Positions 22,847-34,497 are shown, counted from the stretch's first letter. The stretch: 53,052 nucleotides of DNA from Mesotaenium endlicherianum (GCA_009602735.1 WELA01009562.1:67400-120451); one strand, 5' to 3'. Made by a program: numbers and translations. The notes: generated by a model not told the origin, from the letters alone.

Positions 22847-24300
22847 GGCTGGTCTTTTCTCTCGACCTTAGGCAGGTGCTTGACCGGACACTGTTCTCTG
22901 TAGTGGCCTTTCTGCTGACAATGGTAGCAAGTAGATTTTGCTGAGGCTGGTCTCGGCTTAGTCCTACCACCACCCCTTCCATAGCCACCTCGAGAGGGAC
23001 CACCTCTACCTCTAGACTGAATAGCATTGTACTCATACTCATATTCATCACCCTGATTATCCTCAGCCTGGTCTCCTTCAACTGCATTGTAGGAACCGTG
23101 GGGCTTTTTGACAATCTTAGACACCAAAGCGTTACTCTGGCGCTTGTGATTGAACTGCTGCTGATCCCAGGCGTCAGCATCCTGGATCAAGTCAGCCAGT
23201 TTCTCATACTTTTTCTCAGCAAAATGACCAGAGACCTCGGATTTCAAGCCATACCTGAAGTATGCTATCCTATACCGTTCTGGCAAATCAGGCTGCTTCA
23301 TCATGTTCTCTTGGAACTTTTGAGCAAACTCAGCAACTGAAGTGGTCTGCTTCAGTGTCAGGGAGATCATCGCATAGATAGCTTTCTCCTGCTGGTTGAT
23401 GACATCAAACTTCTCATGCAACTTCTCGACAAACTCTACCCACGTAGGGTCACCGAGTTGCCGAGCCTTACGCTCTTCCTTCCAGTAAAGCCACCAGTCT
23501 GCGGCACTGCCTTTCAGTAGCGCACCGGTGTGCCTGACCTTCTCGTAATCTTGCAGTTCTGGGTAGTTCTCCAGCCACTGCTCAACATCCGCGAGAAACT
23601 TGATCAGGTAATATTTTCTGTTTCCCTCAGGATCATAGTCCTGGGGAGGTTTCGGCTTGGGCTTACTAGGCCCTCGGCCACCACCACTAGTGGTGTGAGA
23701 CCCCAGTTGGTCTCTGTCCCGGAGTAGGGACATTATGATTCTTTTGTCCTCCTGCTGGGACTGATACATGGTCGCCATTTGCGACTGCATCTGAACGAAC
23801 AATGCTCCCAAGTCTACATTTTGGGGTGGTAGATTAGCAAATGCAGCAGCAGCATTGGCATCTACTCGCTGAGTAGTGTCCTCAACAATCCCTCTTGCTC
23901 CTGCAGCAGCAATTCCTGCCGCATTCAGCCGGTCACGTATTTGACCTAGGGGTACATTGAGTTGTACGGCAGGAGGTGGGTTCAGAACATTGGCCCTTGA
24001 TGCCATAAGTTCTTCAACAGTGCGCTCGTCAGCTGGCTGTCCTTCCCTCCTTTGTATATCTTCAGCGGCCTTTGCTACTTGTTCAGCTTCTAGTCTGGCT
24101 ATCTCCTCCTCAGCTTGCTGAGCTGCGACTGAGGCAATAGCAGCTGCCTCATCTGCAGCCTCCCTAGCTGCAGTATCCGCTACTGCTTCCGAATAGGTAC
24201 GGTTTCCCGCTACATGGCTTTCCGCCTGGTTTTCGACATTCTCGTTATCCTGGTTCTCCATGTCTCGGGAGTTGCTAGTTTGAGACCTTGTCCTTACCAT
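22822..24300 (-). CDS. gag: Element A Gag with CCHC zinc knuckle
   Basis: 492 residues, starting 34 nt after the 5' LTR. The N-terminal third is rich in Ala, Glu and Arg and predicts helix. The middle (W-rich, around [17 protein letters not shown]) matches retrotransposon Gag capsid regions. Near the C-terminus an RG-rich segment precedes [14 protein letters not shown], a C-x2-C-x4-H-x4-C nucleocapsid knuckle. The last codons overlap pol and contain the frameshift signal. The frame is intact, unlike the copy in B. Confidence 0.92.
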   Translation of the reverse strand: MVRTRSQTSNSRDMENQDNENVENQAESHVAGNRTYSEAVADTAAREAADEAAAIASVAAQQAEEEIARLEAEQVAKAAEDIQRREGQPADERTVEELMASRANVLNPPPAVQLNVPLGQIRDRLNAAGIAAAGARGIVEDTTQRVDANAAAAFANLPPQNVDLGALFVQMQSQMATMYQSQQEDKRIIMSLLRDRDQLGSHTTSGGGRGPSKPKPKPPQDYDPEGNRKYYLIKFLADVEQWLENYPELQDYEKVRHTGALLKGSAADWWLYWKEERKARQLGDPTWVEFVEKLHEKFDVINQQEKAIYAMISLTLKQTTSVAEFAQKFQENMMKQPDLPERYRIAYFRYGLKSEVSGHFAEKKYEKLADLIQDADAWDQQQFNHKRQSNALVSKIVKKPHGSYNAVEGDQAEDNQGDEYEYEYNAIQSRGRGGPSRGGYGRGGGRTKPRPASAKSTCYHCQQKGHYREQCPVKHLPKVERKDQPLKDSNSQ

Positions 24301-24321
24301 ACAAAGAAGACTGTGATAACT

Positions 24322-24333
24322 GCTCCGATACCA
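24322..24333 (-). other. Element A primer binding site
   Basis: On the element strand TGGTATCGGAGC follows the 5' LTR after a single G. It differs at one position from the usual plant initiator-tRNA-Met site TGGTATCAGAGC. The same 12 bases are used by C (34498-34509), D (26355-26366), F (41268-41279) and B (51158-51169), so the host tRNA may carry the matching base. Confidence 0.8.
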
Positions 24334-24334
24334 C

Positions 24335-25080
24335 TGAAATGAATCGACTTACCAAATAGGCGATTAACAATTAATAAAGATCTTTATATCAGCAAGTAAT
24401 CTTTATGGTAATTTCCGTTAACTGGTTAAACGGCAAAGGACAATACACTAGCAGTGAATAATACTCGTAAGTCAAATGCGAGTAAACTAGCATCAATAAT
24501 GCAAATCAGTAAACTCATACATAAGCAAGGTTAGAAGACAGTGCGTATCAATGGCTTCTCGCCTTGGATTCAGATCTCTCTCAGTAAGCTGTACAAGAGA
24601 GTTGGCCTCGTTTCCGAATGCCGAACTCGAGAGCAATGCCTAGCATATGTACATGGAATGAGTTTACTGTTCAACGGTCAGTGCGATGGCACCGCCTACC
24701 CGGGAGTTAACCACGTTGGTAGGACCTCGGTTAACCAAATCCACCGCCATCTCCCATCATCCCGAATAGCCATCCATCATGGGGATGTCATCTGGCCATT
24801 CATCTAGCAGGTGGTACTTAGATGCATATCAAGGCAGTTCGCTGCTACCGAGCACGGAAGTCAGCTGGCTGTCAAAGAATGTGTCAGCAAGCTGACTTAA
24901 GTTGACTTCAGCCTGCTGCTTTTGGCCGAGTCATTAAACTGATAATTATGTAAAGTCCAGCAGACTGATTATTAACTAAAGTTCAGCAGACTGACTTCTA
25001 ACTAAAGTTCAGCAGGCTTAACTAAATTAACTATTATATTTAGATGAATATTATATCTACTAATATACTGATTCATTACA
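24335..25080 (-). repeat. Element A 5' LTR (746 bp)
   Basis: Same ends as the left LTR. It carries an extra unit near 24985-25005 made of a repeated AGCAGACTGA/CTAAAGTTC block, which explains most of the extra length. It differs at many sites from the left LTR of the same element. Confidence 0.9.
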
Positions 25081-25852
25081 GTGCTCAACGAGCTCTCTTT
25101 GAAAAATGGCTCCAAGAGCATTTGGCTTCATCAGCAGCAGAAGTAACGGTGAAGGAGCACCCTGCTCCTCCTGCTCCTGGTGCTCCCACCCTGGCTTCAG
25201 TGACCCAGCAGTTGGGCCAGCTTCAGAATTTGATCACGACTTTGGCGGAAGATAAGTCAGCTAAGGCGGCCGACAATGACAAGTGGGTCCAGCAAGTTAA
25301 GAGGATGAAGATTAAGCAAGACATGGTAGGTGACCACAAGCATTCTGAGGTGAATCGTCTTCATATGAAGACCTGCTCATATATGATAGACCTTATTGAC
25401 GACACCCAGATTGCCTTGGAGAAGAATGATATTCAGGAGGCCAAGAAGTTGCTGGCTGAAGGTTTGTCTTCAATGTCGCACCGAGCTCGCCAGATTAATA
25501 CTGCTGACCTGCATAGCTGGAATGTTGTGCTAGAGGTGGTCATAAATATAAGTCTCAATAAGCAAGATAACGAATGGGACACTAAGCTCTTCCAAGTCTT
25601 GATTAAGAGAAAGAGAGCTGAGAATCTCACCCAAAAAGTTACGACTGAAGTTAATCCTGCTGCTAAGAAGCCTATTCCTCGTCTGTCAAGGACAGCTGGA
25701 TCTGCTATGCTTGTAATGAGCCCAGTCATTTTTCCACTAGGTGTCCTTATAACAGGCCCTTGTACCAGCCTGCTCATTCTATGCAACAAGGCAAGCCTCT
25801 GCAGTACAACCAGCCCAAGCAGCATTTTAACCCTCCATACAACAACTATACT
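25081..25852 (+). pseudogene. Gag-like gene (G) with zinc knuckle, split by element A
   Basis: From 25083 an open plus-strand frame reads a charged, helical protein (QRALFEKWLQEH near its start). After a frameshift near 25690 it continues into CYACNEPSHFSTRC at 25703-25744, a C-x2-C-x4-H-x4-C zinc knuckle typical of Gag. Joined across element A (target duplication GTGCT at 16257-16261 and 25081-25085), the same frame extends left over about 140 bases (16122-16261) but meets one stop. I read it as a decayed gag of another retroelement, possibly DIRS-like; that family guess is weak. No polymerase follows, because the sequence ends at the LTR of fragment D. Confidence 0.55.
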
Positions 25853-26353
25853 TGTAGTGATATAAGTTAGAATATATCAGTTTGTTCTTATATGATGCTT
25901 TTGAATATCTTAAGAGTATTTTGTGTAGATTCAAGGGTGACTAGATACTGTAGTGACTTGGTTCATGTCCTTTGAACCTTCTAAGGCATTTTCGAAGTTT
26001 GAGGAAGGACTTAGAAGAACTCCATATGGCAAAAGTCAAATATGCTATTTTTAGGTCAAAAGGACATGTGTACATTATTCTAAAAAGAGGTGGCAAGTTT
26101 TGGGATGTGTTGGGTACCAACACACTAACATGCACCGTCTTAGAACTTACTTATGTATCGAGTATATAAACAAGAGCTAGAACATAGAAAGGCATTTTAG
26201 AATCACTCTTGTACTTGCCAAATTCCAAAAATATAATAACTTTCAAGAAGCCATCTCTCTTTCAAGAAACTACAACTTGTGTTCAAAGATCCTTGTCTTG
26301 ATTAGAGAAAGTATTCTATTTCACTAAGTACTTTATCTATCTCTTTTATTACA
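25853..26353 (+). repeat. Fragment D: 5' LTR of a family-C element
   Basis: 501 bp from TGTAGTGATATAAG to TATTACA, clearly related to the element C LTRs but more diverged. It keeps the TATA box TATATAAA (26163-26170) and a shortened form of the upstream dyad (GTGTTGG/CCAACAC near 26107-26123). The PBS TGGTATCGGAGC follows at 26355-26366. No matching 3' LTR is visible. Confidence 0.85.
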
Positions 26354-26390
26354 GTGGTATCGGAGCTAGGCACTTTGGTAGCACAAGAAG

Positions 26391-26937
26391 ATGGCCGATC
26401 CTCGAGATCAACAGCAAGCTTTTGAAGTAAGCACTTCATCTCCAAGAGACCCTCCTCCAACGCCGATGGAAGTGCCCAGTCGAGAAAATCTGGCACCACA
26501 AGGAGGAGCACCATCAGTTCCCGTGGTAGCCGCCGTGGCAAAATTGACGCCACCACAAGGAGATCCTGCAAACGAGTGGGCAATTTTCCTAATGACTATC
26601 CACAACTAAGTGGGCTTGGCCACTCATGAAGCAACCGTACATGCGCCAAGAGAAGCTATGGTTTCCATGGCTGTCCATACTGCAAGCAATGCTCCAAATC
26701 CAACCCCGGCTCAAGCGCCTCCATAAGAGCCTACGAGAGCAAGGAAACTCATCAAGCCCGGCAAACCCAACACTTTCAACCCCGGGATAGCAACCAACCT
26801 GAACTTATGGCTCTACCAAGTGGAGACGTACCTCGCATTTCTTGAAGTACCCGAGGAGGACAACGTTCCCTTTGGCGTTACCTTACTTAGAGGAGCACCA
26901 ACATCATGCTGGCGTAATTATCAAGCAGTCCTTGCTT
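26391..26937 (+). pseudogene. Fragment D: truncated Gag of a family-C element
   Basis: It begins MADPRDQQQAFE, parallel to C Gag, and follows it to WRNYQAV. It has internal stops (after MTIHN, and in the QAPP*EPT segment) and lacks the second half, including the zinc knuckle. Near 26937 it changes abruptly into family-A pol sequence. It holds only one copy of the Pro-rich unit that is doubled in C Gag. Confidence 0.85.
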
Positions 26938-27212
26938 AATAGACATCTAGCTGAAGTGTGTTAGAGCAGAGGTACAGTTAAAGTGAGAGAAGCTAGTGAT
27001 AGGCAGACTAACTTGGCACCCACTAGTGCTTCTCCTCTTGTCTTGTATGGATGGCAAATGAGAGAAGGAAAGTTTTCAGGAGGATGCAAGTTGCTGAATG
27101 CAATGGAGTTTGTCAAAAGCTAGAACCAGAAGGAAGAAAGAATATTCTGTATACTGCTAAAAGAGGTACCTCCTTAACCTGGAGAAATGGTTGAGAAAAA
27201 AGGGAGCCCTCC
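26938..27212 (+). pseudogene. pol: Inverted fragment of family-A pol (downstream of protease)
   Basis: Plus-strand translation matches A Pol residues about 155-248 ([33 protein letters not shown]) with several stops. Its orientation is opposite to the adjoining gag remnant of element F. Both ends are junctions: with D gag near 26937 and with F gag near 27213. Confidence 0.75.
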
Positions 27213-27249
27213 GGTACTGTCATTACAGCCACCATTACCAGTGGTGTGA
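27213..27249 (-). pseudogene. gag: Stub of element F gag left of the E insertion
   Basis: The plus-strand bases ending CCAGTGGTGTGA match the family-A gag region around the SHTTSGGG codons. This is exactly where the F gag at 40677-41247 breaks off. The stub therefore shows that E is a true insertion into F gag, with TGTGA (27245-27249) and TTTGA (40677-40681) as a slightly decayed 5-bp target duplication. Confidence 0.65.
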
Positions 27250-28333
27250 TGTATTGAATCAATTCATTATTTATTTAACCAATTTCATGTTTAGCTACTA
27301 CCCTAAATAAGTAATATGTCAATATACTCACATTTGCAAAATCATCTAAATGAATGTATGTCGATGTAATGCGAGTTTACTTACTTTGTCAAAAAGGTCA
27401 GCAGGATGACTTTTGTATCATAGTACAATTTGTTGAGATTTATATATCAATTAGATATAGGATATAATATCAGTAGGTTGATGTATAGTAAGCTCGCTTG
27501 ATATTAGTCAGTATACTTAGCTTCAGTACGCTGAGGATAGATGTATTCATTTAGATTACACTTGTAGATTGGCACATGTGACCGTAGTATACTGAAAGTC
27601 GGGAGGTCGACTGAGATTCGGTAAGCCGATGTCTTACCGGTGTGGTTAACTCCTGGGTAGGCGGAGCCGTCGTCAGTCAACTGAACAGTGAGGACTTCAG
27701 TCAACCGACCAATTAATATAGTCGATGTACCTAGATCCATGGGTCCCAACTTAACGGGTTTTCCACAAAACGGCGCACCTTGCGCCGTGGTCAACCAGGT
27801 GGTCACTAGGTACTTCGCAAGCTGGGATCTTGTGGTCCCTCATTCTAGACAGTAGGCTTTAGAGTCGGATTTTCTACTTGCAAGTCATGTGTGCACTTTT
27901 GGGTTCGTTATTATGACCAGCTTTCACGGAAATTGACATGGCGTCTTCGTCTGTGCTCCAAATGGAGCGCACTAGGACTTTTCGGAAAGGTCTTGTGAAG
28001 ATGCGTTTGTTGCCGTTGAGTTTGCTCATTTTTAAAGTATTATTGACTGAGTTATTTCCTCTGACATTTTGGGGTCGCATAGCGGACAAATTCCATGGTT
28101 TTGCACCTAAGTCTATGGGATGTCTTTTAGCTACTTTATGGTCATCTGTATCAGAGCACCTTTGCTATTCAGTCCCTTGATGTTGTGTATGTGCTTATAC
28201 ATGCTTGTATGCTTGGTAGGCAAGAGGCCACGAGTTTCTAAAGGAGAAGCTTTAGTCCTCAAGCTCGCCTCTTTTTTGTGCCTTGTGCTAGTGTGCAACT
28301 AGAGCACATTACGATAAGTGAGTCAAGGGATAT
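27250..28333 (+). repeat. Element E 5' LTR, first part
   Basis: Begins TGTATTGAATC and aligns with 38767 onward. A part near 27635-27690 (TGGTTAACTCCTGGGTAGGCGG) resembles the A-family LTR in reverse orientation, so the LTRs are distant relatives. It stops at the GATAT target site of element C and resumes at 35019. Confidence 0.8.
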
Positions 28334-28836
28334 TGTAGTGAAACAAATAGAGAAAGTACTTAGTAAAACATAATACTTTATCTATTCAAGACAAGGATCT
28401 TCGAACACAAGTGGTAGCTTCTTGAAAGAGAGATGGCTTCTTGAAAGTTAATATATTTCTGGATTTTGGCAAGTACAAGAGTGATTCTCCAATGTCTTTC
28501 TATGTTCTAGCTCTTGTTTATATACTTGCTACATAAGTAATTTCTAGGAAGGTGTATGTTGATGTGTTGGCACCCAACACATCCCAAAACTTGCCACCTC
28601 TTTCTAGAATAATGTACACATGTCCTTTTGACCTAAAAATGGCACATTTGACTTTTGCCACATGGAGTTCTTCTAGGTCTTTCCTCTAACTTCGAAAATG
28701 CCTTGGAAGGTTCAAAGGACATGAACCAAGTTACTAGAGTACCTATTCACACTTGACTCCACACAATACTACTCCAAATATATTTGAAAACATTAAAATA
28801 TATGCAAACTAATATATAATAACTCAAATCACTACA
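28334..28836 (-). repeat. Element C 3' LTR (503 bp)
   Basis: Begins TGTAGTGA and ends TCACTACA on the plus strand, so the termini form an 8-bp inverted repeat. It carries the 10-bp dyad GATGTGTTGG/CCAACACATC (28561-28570 and 28574-28583) upstream, in element orientation, of the TATA box. Confidence 0.93.
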
Positions 28837-28850
28837 TCACCCCCCCGATA
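28837..28850 (-). other. Element C 3' polypurine tract
   Basis: On the element strand TATCGGGGGGGTGA lies directly before the 3' LTR, the plus-strand primer position. About 755 bases of non-coding sequence separate it from the pol stop at 29606. I see no third ORF there, unlike in A and B. Confidence 0.75.
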
Positions 28851-29605
28851 GAAAAAGCGACGTCTCGGCGCGTCAAGTCAGGTCTTACACATGTGGAGCA
28901 AACTAGTCAACAGTTTCAAGTCAGATGCCACACATGTGAAGAGGACTAGTCAAAGGCGCCAAGTCAGGTGCTACACATGTAAGGTAGACTAGGCAAGGTC
29001 GTAGGTGGTGTGACCTTATTGGCTAGCCTACTCCTTAATGATAAAGAAAATTGTACAAGTTGGCCCAGAATCTGCCACGAACTCAAAAATTCATAGCGGC
29101 CACAGAACTGCTCCAAATCTGAAAATTCGAGTGCCAGACGGACCGCGTCGGAGAACTCTACCAGGTCACCAAATTTGAGAGCATTCTCATTTCTGGACTG
29201 TCGTTGAGAGCTGAGAGAGTAGGCATTCCTCCAAATCTGTGCGGAAACTTCTGAAAATCATAAGTCCTTCTATACTTCTCCAAATTCTGCAAACTAAGTC
29301 TCAAACTGGGCGCTGTAAGATGTTCTACCAGATTCTTGAGTTTCAGAGTATTCCAAGTTCAGGGGAAGGCACAATGTCAGAAGGCATATTCTGTCCTAAC
29401 AATGCCAGCAGCCTGACACCCTTTTACTTAGAGCATCATATCTCTCTCACCAGTGCTCCAAATTGAGCAAACTTGGAATCTAAATGACCGGCTACTTATG
29501 GACTTCAGCCAGGTAAATTTTCAGAATTTATTATGAAGAGACCTATCGCCAGTTGCAGTTTTAGTTTTCTGTCCAGAAACTGCAAGAAGAGAAAAGTGTC
29601 TAATG

Positions 29606-32600
29606 TCATTTTTTCCTCTTTGTGGTTCTTGCAGGCTGCCTCCAAGGGGTCTTCTGCTGCTTCTTGATGGTGGCAGGCTGCCTCCCTGAAGTCTTTGGGC
29701 TTCTAGTAGAGAGACTTGGGGCTGGTCCAAGATGGGGGTTGGCGGCATGGAAGCGCTTCAACTTTCTCTGAACTTTGTCAAGGTAGTGCGCCGCCACCCA
29801 ACTATTCTCCGAATCTGGATATCCTTTCCACTTGATCAAGTATTGCTGCTGTCTCCTGAAATGTCTCATAGCCACTATGTCTTCCACTTCGTACTCCAAA
29901 TGATCATCCACTATTGTTGGGGCTGGTGGGGTTGTCACACATCCAAGGAACTTGTTGTGGGGTTGCACATATGGCTTGAAGAGGGAAGCGTGGAATACGG
30001 GGTCGATGTGCATAGTCTGGGGAAGTTCTAGCTTGAAAGCAACGGGGTTGACTTGCTGGATAATCTTGAAGGGTCCCAAATACTTGGGAGAGAACTTGCT
30101 GCCGGCAGGCCTGTTGTTCAGGGAAATGTTCTTGGATGATAGTAACACGTTGTCACCCACTCTGTACGTAATTTCTCTTCTGGATCTGTTCGCCACTCTT
30201 GCTTGAGCATCTTGCGCGTGTTGTAGAGCTTTCTTCGCTGCTGTAAGGGCTGCTTCTAATGTCTCCATAAAATCTGTGGCTGCAGGTACTTCATCATGGC
30301 CAGCCGTGAAGCTCAGTGGCGTGGTCGGATGGAAGCCATAGTTGAGGAAGAATGGGGACTCTTGGGTAGAGGCCTGCGTAGTGTTGTTGTAGGCAAACTC
30401 GAGGGGGGTCAAGTACATGTCCCAGTCTTGCTCGAGGGTAGACACGTAGGCCTTTAGAGAGGTCTTTAGGGTACGATTCATACGCTCGGTTTGCCCATCT
30501 GATTGTGGGTGGTAGGCAGTAGACATATCCAGCGATGTACCCAAGTTCTTGAAGAGATTTTTCCAGAAATGGCTTGTGAATCTTGGATCTCTATCTGACA
30601 CAATTCTTGATGGTAGTCCATGGAGTCGGAAGATGTTGTCAAAGATGAGTCTTGCAAGTTGTGGTGCTGTAGCCTTAGTCGTCGTGGGAATAAAATGAGC
30701 CATCTTGGTAAGTCTGTCCACCACCGTGAGTATTGCATTATGGCCTCGAGGTGTCACGGGCAAGTCCACGATAAGGTCCATTGAGATGTCCGTCCATTGT
30801 CTTTCGGGGATTGGTAGTGGTTGGAGGAGTCCTCCCGCCTTTTGCGATGATGGCTTGATTCTTTGGCATGTGTCACAGCTCCTGCAGTACTCCTTGACTT
30901 GCTTAGACATGCCTGGCCAACAATAAGTCCTAGCTAGAACGCCCGTGGTCCTTAGGATTCCAAAGTGTCCTCCAAGAGGGTTGTCGTGTGCTTCTCGTAG
31001 AAGCAAGAGCCGGAGGTCTAAGTCATTAGGAACACATCTCTGGCCCGTATCTTGCCTCACCCAATAATTGCCTTCTTGCTTCTTGCATGGGTCCAAGGCT
31101 GCTTCTCCGTTCTTGTAGTAAGGGTCTCTTTCATAGGCGGCTGAAAATCGAGCTTCCAGATCTGTCTTCAGGGATACCATCACTGCATTTAATTGCAGTC
31201 TTGAGAGGGGGTCAGCCGGGTTTGTCTTGCCGGGCTGGTACTGAATCGTGATGTTGTATTGTTGCAAGTATCCGCTCCATCTTGCTTGTCTCCTTGAGAG
31301 ATACGGCTGCGTTTGGAGGTGCTTTAACGCCTCGTGGTCCGTGGTGACCAGTACTTTGCGTCCTTCAACGTAGCAGCGCCAAACCTTCAAGGCATGTACA
31401 ATCGCCAATGCCTCTCGCTCCGTGGTTGTATAATTTTGCTCGGCTGGATTTAGCTTCCTTGACTCGTAGGCGATGGGCTGCAGTCCCTTGCCTTGGTCTT
31501 GAAGCAGGATTGCTCCTATTGCATAGGAAGATGCATCGGTGATGACGTGGAAGGGCCAATCTGGGTTTGGACTTGGGAGTGTGAGCACCGGGGATGTGGT
31601 CAATCTTCGCTTTAACTCTTGAAATGCCTCTTCCTCTTTCTCGGTCCATGTATATAGCCTGTCCTTCTTGAGTAGATCTGTCAGGGGGGCTGCTATGTGC
31701 GAGAAGCCTTGGATGAATTTTCTGTACCAATTGGCAAATCCCAAGAATGACTGGAGTTCTTTCTTGGTCGTGGGGGTTGGCCATTCCTCCACCACCGTGG
31801 TCTTCTTGGGGTCCATCTTGATGCCATCAGCAGTCACGTGGAGACCTAGGAACTCCACTTCTTGTTTGGCAAACTCGCACTTTGACTCCTTCGCAAATAG
31901 CTTGTTTTGCTTCAATACTTCAAGGACTTCTTTCAAGTGTCTCGCATGCTCTTCAAGGGTCTTGCTGTAGATAAGGATGTCATCGATGAATACCACCACA
32001 AATCTGTCCAACATGGGCTGAAATATGGTGTTCATCATAGTCATGAAAGTTGCTGGCGCGTTGGTGAGTCCAAATGGCAGGACCATGAACTCAAAATGTC
32101 CATATCTTGTCCTGAATGCCGTCTTCTCTATGTCCGGTTCTGCGATGCGAATCTGGTGGTAGCCGCTCCGTAAGTCAATCTTCGTGAAGTACTTGGCTCC
32201 AACCAGCCGGTCCATGAGCTCATCCATGCGCGGCAGCGGGTATCGATTCTTGATGGTGATCTTGTTGAGGGCGCGATAGTCCACACACATCCTCAAGGTA
32301 CCATCTTTCTTCTTGACAAATAGCACCGGGGCTCCAAATGGCGACTTGCTAGGTCGAATGAAGCCATGCTCCAGTAGCTCCTTGATTTGCTTCTTGACTT
32401 CGTCTAGCTCCGTGTATGACATTTTGAACGTAGGCCGAGAGATGGGCTTGCTTCCGGGCTCCAACTCTATCTTGTGGTCTACGAATCTTTTGGGGGGTAG
32501 GCCCTTGGGCAATTCCGGGGAGAACACTTCTTTGTAGTCCTCTAAGACTTCTTGTATCTCCTTGGGAACGGGGCTGCCTTCTTGACTCTCGATGTCTTTC

Positions 32601-33208
32601 TTGATGTCTTTTGGCGTGATCAAGGCCAAAAGAAGCTCGTGTCCCTTCCTCACAAGTCTCTTGAGTTGGAGGGCGGACAATAGTATCTCGTGTGCCGGCT
32701 TCTGGATGTCTTGGGTCTGGATATTCTGGATTGCGCGCAAAATACAGATTCTTGAAGTGATGTCATTCTTGATCTTGATAGTACCGGTCCTCCAATCAAC
32801 TTGGGGGTTGTGCTTGGTCAACCAAGGCGTCCCTAGGATGACGTCGTACTTGCCCAATTGCATGGGGGAGAACACTACTCTATCCTTGAAGGACTTGATA
32901 GAGAGTGCCAAGGGGTACGTCTTCTTGGAAGGGGTAGTATAGGAGAATCCATCGGGCATCATAATCTCCTCGTCGTGGTCAAGAGTTCGCATAGTAATAC
33001 CGTGCTTGGTGGCAAAATCTGCAGCAATGAAGTTGCCTTGAGCTCCGCTATCCACCAAGATGTGGACCTTCTCTCCTCCAAGGTAACCTCTCAAACTCAT
33101 TGGGGCTGGAACGTCGTCTTCAACGGGGGTCTCCACCTCACTTGGCGTGTTGCCTTCTCGTGAAGTGGGTCTTGGGGTGGTAGGCTCCTGGCCTACCGGC
33201 GCTGTCCG
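29606..33208 (-). CDS. pol: Element C Pol polyprotein (protease, RT, RNase H, integrase, chromodomain)
   Basis: In the -1 frame relative to gag, entered at the slippery site 33208-33214. Numbering is from the ATG at 33271 (1221 codons), although the first 20 lie upstream of the slip. Protease has VDSGAQ at 73-78. RT has [10 protein letters not shown], with aspartates at 430-431. RNase H has [13 protein letters not shown]. Integrase has the zinc domain (H...H, CDTCQR), ISMDL, VSDRD and DGQTERMNR (D, D, E). The chromodomain contains [15 protein letters not shown]. The tail is basic. The frame is fully open. Only a small part of the surrounding family (D, H) is intact. Confidence 0.94.
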   Translation of the reverse strand, partial: RTAPVGQEPTTPRPTSREGNTPSEVETPVEDDVPAPMSLRGYLGGEKVHILVDSGAQGNFIAADFATKHGITMRTLDHDEEIMMPDGFSYTTPSKKTYPLALSIKSFKDRVVFSPMQLGKYDVILGTPWLTKHNPQVDWRTGTIKIKNDITSRICILRAIQNIQTQDIQKPAHEILLSALQLKRLVRKGHELLLALITPKDIKKDIESQEGSPVPKEIQEVLEDYKEVFSPELPKGLPPKRFVDHKIELEPGSKPISRPTFKMSYTELDEVKKQIKELLEHGFIRPSKSPFGAPVLFVKKKDGTLRMCVDYRALNKITIKNRYPLPRMDELMDRLVGAKYFTKIDLRSGYHQIRIAEPDIEKTAFRTRYGHFEFMVLPFGLTNAPATFMTMMNTIFQPMLDRFVVVFIDDILIYSKTLEEHARHLKEVLEVLKQNKLFAKESKCEFAKQEVEFLGLHVTADGIKMDPKKTTVVEEWPTPTTKKELQSFLGFANWYRKFIQGFSHIAAPLTDLLKKDRLYTWTEKEEEAFQELKRRLTTSPVLTLPSPNPDWPFHVITDASSYAIGAILLQDQGKGLQPIAYESRKLNPAEQNYTTTEREALAIVHALKVWRCYVEGRKVLVTTDHEALKHLQTQPYLSRRQARWSGYLQQYNITIQYQPGKTNPADPLSRLQLNAVMVSLKTDLEARFSAAYERDPYYKNGEAALDPCKKQEGNYWVRQDTGQRCVPNDLDLRLLLLREAHDNPLGGHFGILRTTGVLARTYCWPGMSKQVKEYCRSCDTCQRIKPSSQKAGGLLQPLPIPERQWTDISMDLIVDLPVTPRGHNAILTVVDRLTKMAHFIPTTTKATAPQLARLIFDNIFRLHGLPSRIVSDRDPRFTSHFWKNLFKNLGTSLDMSTAYHPQSDGQTERMNRTLKTSLKAYVSTLEQDWDMYLTPLEFAYNNTTQASTQESPFFLNYGFHPTTPLSFTAGHDEVPAATDFMETLEAALTAAKKALQHAQDAQARVANRSRREITYRVGDNVLLSSKNISLNNRPAGSKFSPKYLGPFKIIQQVNPVAFKLELPQTMHIDPVFHASLFKPYVQPHNKFLGCVTTPPAPTIVDDHLEYEVEDIVAMRHFRRQQQYLIKWKGYPDSENSWVAAHYLDKVQRKLKRFHAANPHLGPAPSLSTRSPKTSGRQPATIKKQQKTPWRQPARTTKRKK

Positions 33209-33214
33209 TTTTTT
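33179..33214 (-). promoter_or_regulatory. Element C gag/pol -1 ribosomal frameshift signal
   Basis: The gag codons TCA AAA AAC contain A AAA AAC (complement of 33208-33214), a classic strong slippery heptamer in frame. A 10-nt spacer is followed by a perfect 7-bp stem, GGTAGGC/GCCTACC, with a 5-nt loop (33191-33197 and 33179-33185). The gag stop at 33193-33195 lies in the stem. A -1 slip continues directly into KRTAPVG of pol. Confidence 0.8.
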
Positions 33215-34473
33215 GACAACTTTTTGGGGCATGAAAGTGCACGATGGCCCTTTTCCTTGCAATAAAAGCATAGTCCAGCCGTCATGAGAGCTTCTTTTTC
33301 AGCCGGGGAGAGTCTTGCTTTCACTCCTTGCTGGTTTCTTGCATCATAAGTGTCATTGGAGGGTCTTCCACTCTTCCGGGCAGCCGCGGGGTCCCTTTTA
33401 ATAACTCCGATTTCCATGGGTGTGGGTCCAGATTCGGATGTGGAAGGGGCTGCGTACACCCGCGTCGTCGGTACCCGTGAAGATGAAGGCACGGAGTGCT
33501 TGAAATCCAAGGTATCCACCTTTTGGGCCACTTCAATGATCTTTGAGAAGTCCGTCAAGTCGCGTAACTCCACTTCCTTTGCCACCTTGGGTTTGAGGCC
33601 AAAGATGTAGCGGTCAATCTTCTCCTCGAGAGACATGTTGGGGATCTCAAGAGTGAGGGCGTGAAATCTGGATGTATACTCTTGAACGGACGTCGTTTGC
33701 TTGAGATGGTGGAGCTTTCCTCGGGCAATCTTCTCCGCATTGATGGGCATGAATTGCTTCTTGAGGGCCTCACGAAAATCTGCCCATCTTGCATATGATG
33801 GTGGGGGCTCTTGGCCGAGCATGGGGTGCGCCATAGCTTGATATATAGCCGCTTGATAGTTACGCCACCATGATGTTGCTGCTCCTCTAAGTAAGGTAAC
33901 GGCAAAGGGAACGTAGTCCTCCTCGGGTACTTCAAGGAATGCGAGGTACGTCTCCACTTGGTAGAGCCATAAATTCAGGTTGGCACCTTTCCCGGGGTTG
34001 AAAGTGTCGGGTTTGCCGGGCTTGATGAGTTTCCTTGCTCTCGTTGGCTCTTGTGGAGGCGCTTGAGCCGGGGCTGGATTTTGAGCATTGCTCGCAATAG
34101 GGGCAACCATGGCAGCCATAGCTTCTCTTGACGCTTGCACGGTTGCTTCATAGGTGGCCAAGCCCACTTGGTTGTGGACGGTCATTAGGAAGGCTGCCCA
34201 CTCATTTGCGGGAACTCCTTGTGGTGGGGTCAACTTTGCTATAGCGGCTGCCACGGGATTTGACGGTGCTCCTCCTTGTGGTGCTTCTTGTTGTTGGAGA
34301 TTTCCTTGAGTAGGCTCTCCCATCGACGCTGGAGGAGGGTGTGCTCCTCCTTGTGGTGCTTCTTGTTGTTGCAGATTTTCTTGAGTGGGCTCTCCCATCG
34401 GCGCTGGAGGAGGGTGTCTTGGAGAGGAAGGGCTTCCTTCGAAAGCTTGCTGTTGGTCTTGAGGATCGGCCAT
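33193..34473 (-). CDS. gag: Element C Gag with CCHC zinc knuckle
   Basis: 426 residues, starting 37 nt after the 5' LTR. The N-terminus has a perfect-register duplication of a 25-residue Pro/Gln-rich unit (residues 21-45 and 46-70, DNA 34264-34413) that is single in fragment D. The middle is the retrotransposon Gag capsid region ([14 protein letters not shown]). The C-terminal knuckle is [14 protein letters not shown]. The final codons (KNGQRR, stop TAG) overlap pol and hold the frameshift heptamer. Confidence 0.94.
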   Translation of the reverse strand: MADPQDQQQAFEGSPSSPRHPPPAPMGEPTQENLQQQEAPQGGAHPPPASMGEPTQGNLQQQEAPQGGAPSNPVAAAIAKLTPPQGVPANEWAAFLMTVHNQVGLATYEATVQASREAMAAMVAPIASNAQNPAPAQAPPQEPTRARKLIKPGKPDTFNPGKGANLNLWLYQVETYLAFLEVPEEDYVPFAVTLLRGAATSWWRNYQAAIYQAMAHPMLGQEPPPSYARWADFREALKKQFMPINAEKIARGKLHHLKQTTSVQEYTSRFHALTLEIPNMSLEEKIDRYIFGLKPKVAKEVELRDLTDFSKIIEVAQKVDTLDFKHSVPSSSRVPTTRVYAAPSTSESGPTPMEIGVIKRDPAAARKSGRPSNDTYDARNQQGVKARLSPAEKEALMTAGLCFYCKEKGHRALSCPKKLSKNGQRR

Positions 34474-34497
34474 CTTCTTGTGCTACCAAAGTGCCTA

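Larger units (their letters stand above)
16262..25080 (-). mobile_element. Element A: complete Ty3/gypsy chromovirus with a third gene
   Basis: An 8819-bp element, flanked by the 5-bp target duplication GTGCT (16257-16261 and 25081-25085). In minus-strand order it contains the 5' LTR (24335-25080), PBS, gag, pol in the -1 frame, a spacer, a third ORF, the PPT and the 3' LTR (16262-16979). LTRs begin TG and end CA in element orientation. All three genes are open, so it could be autonomous. The two LTRs differ more than its intact genes would suggest; the left LTR instead matches the left LTR of element B (see findings). Confidence 0.93.

Noticed and set aside
19152-23727. Plus-strand ORFs inside element A (and equivalents in B and C)
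   Set aside because: They are antisense shadows of gag and pol, without independent features.
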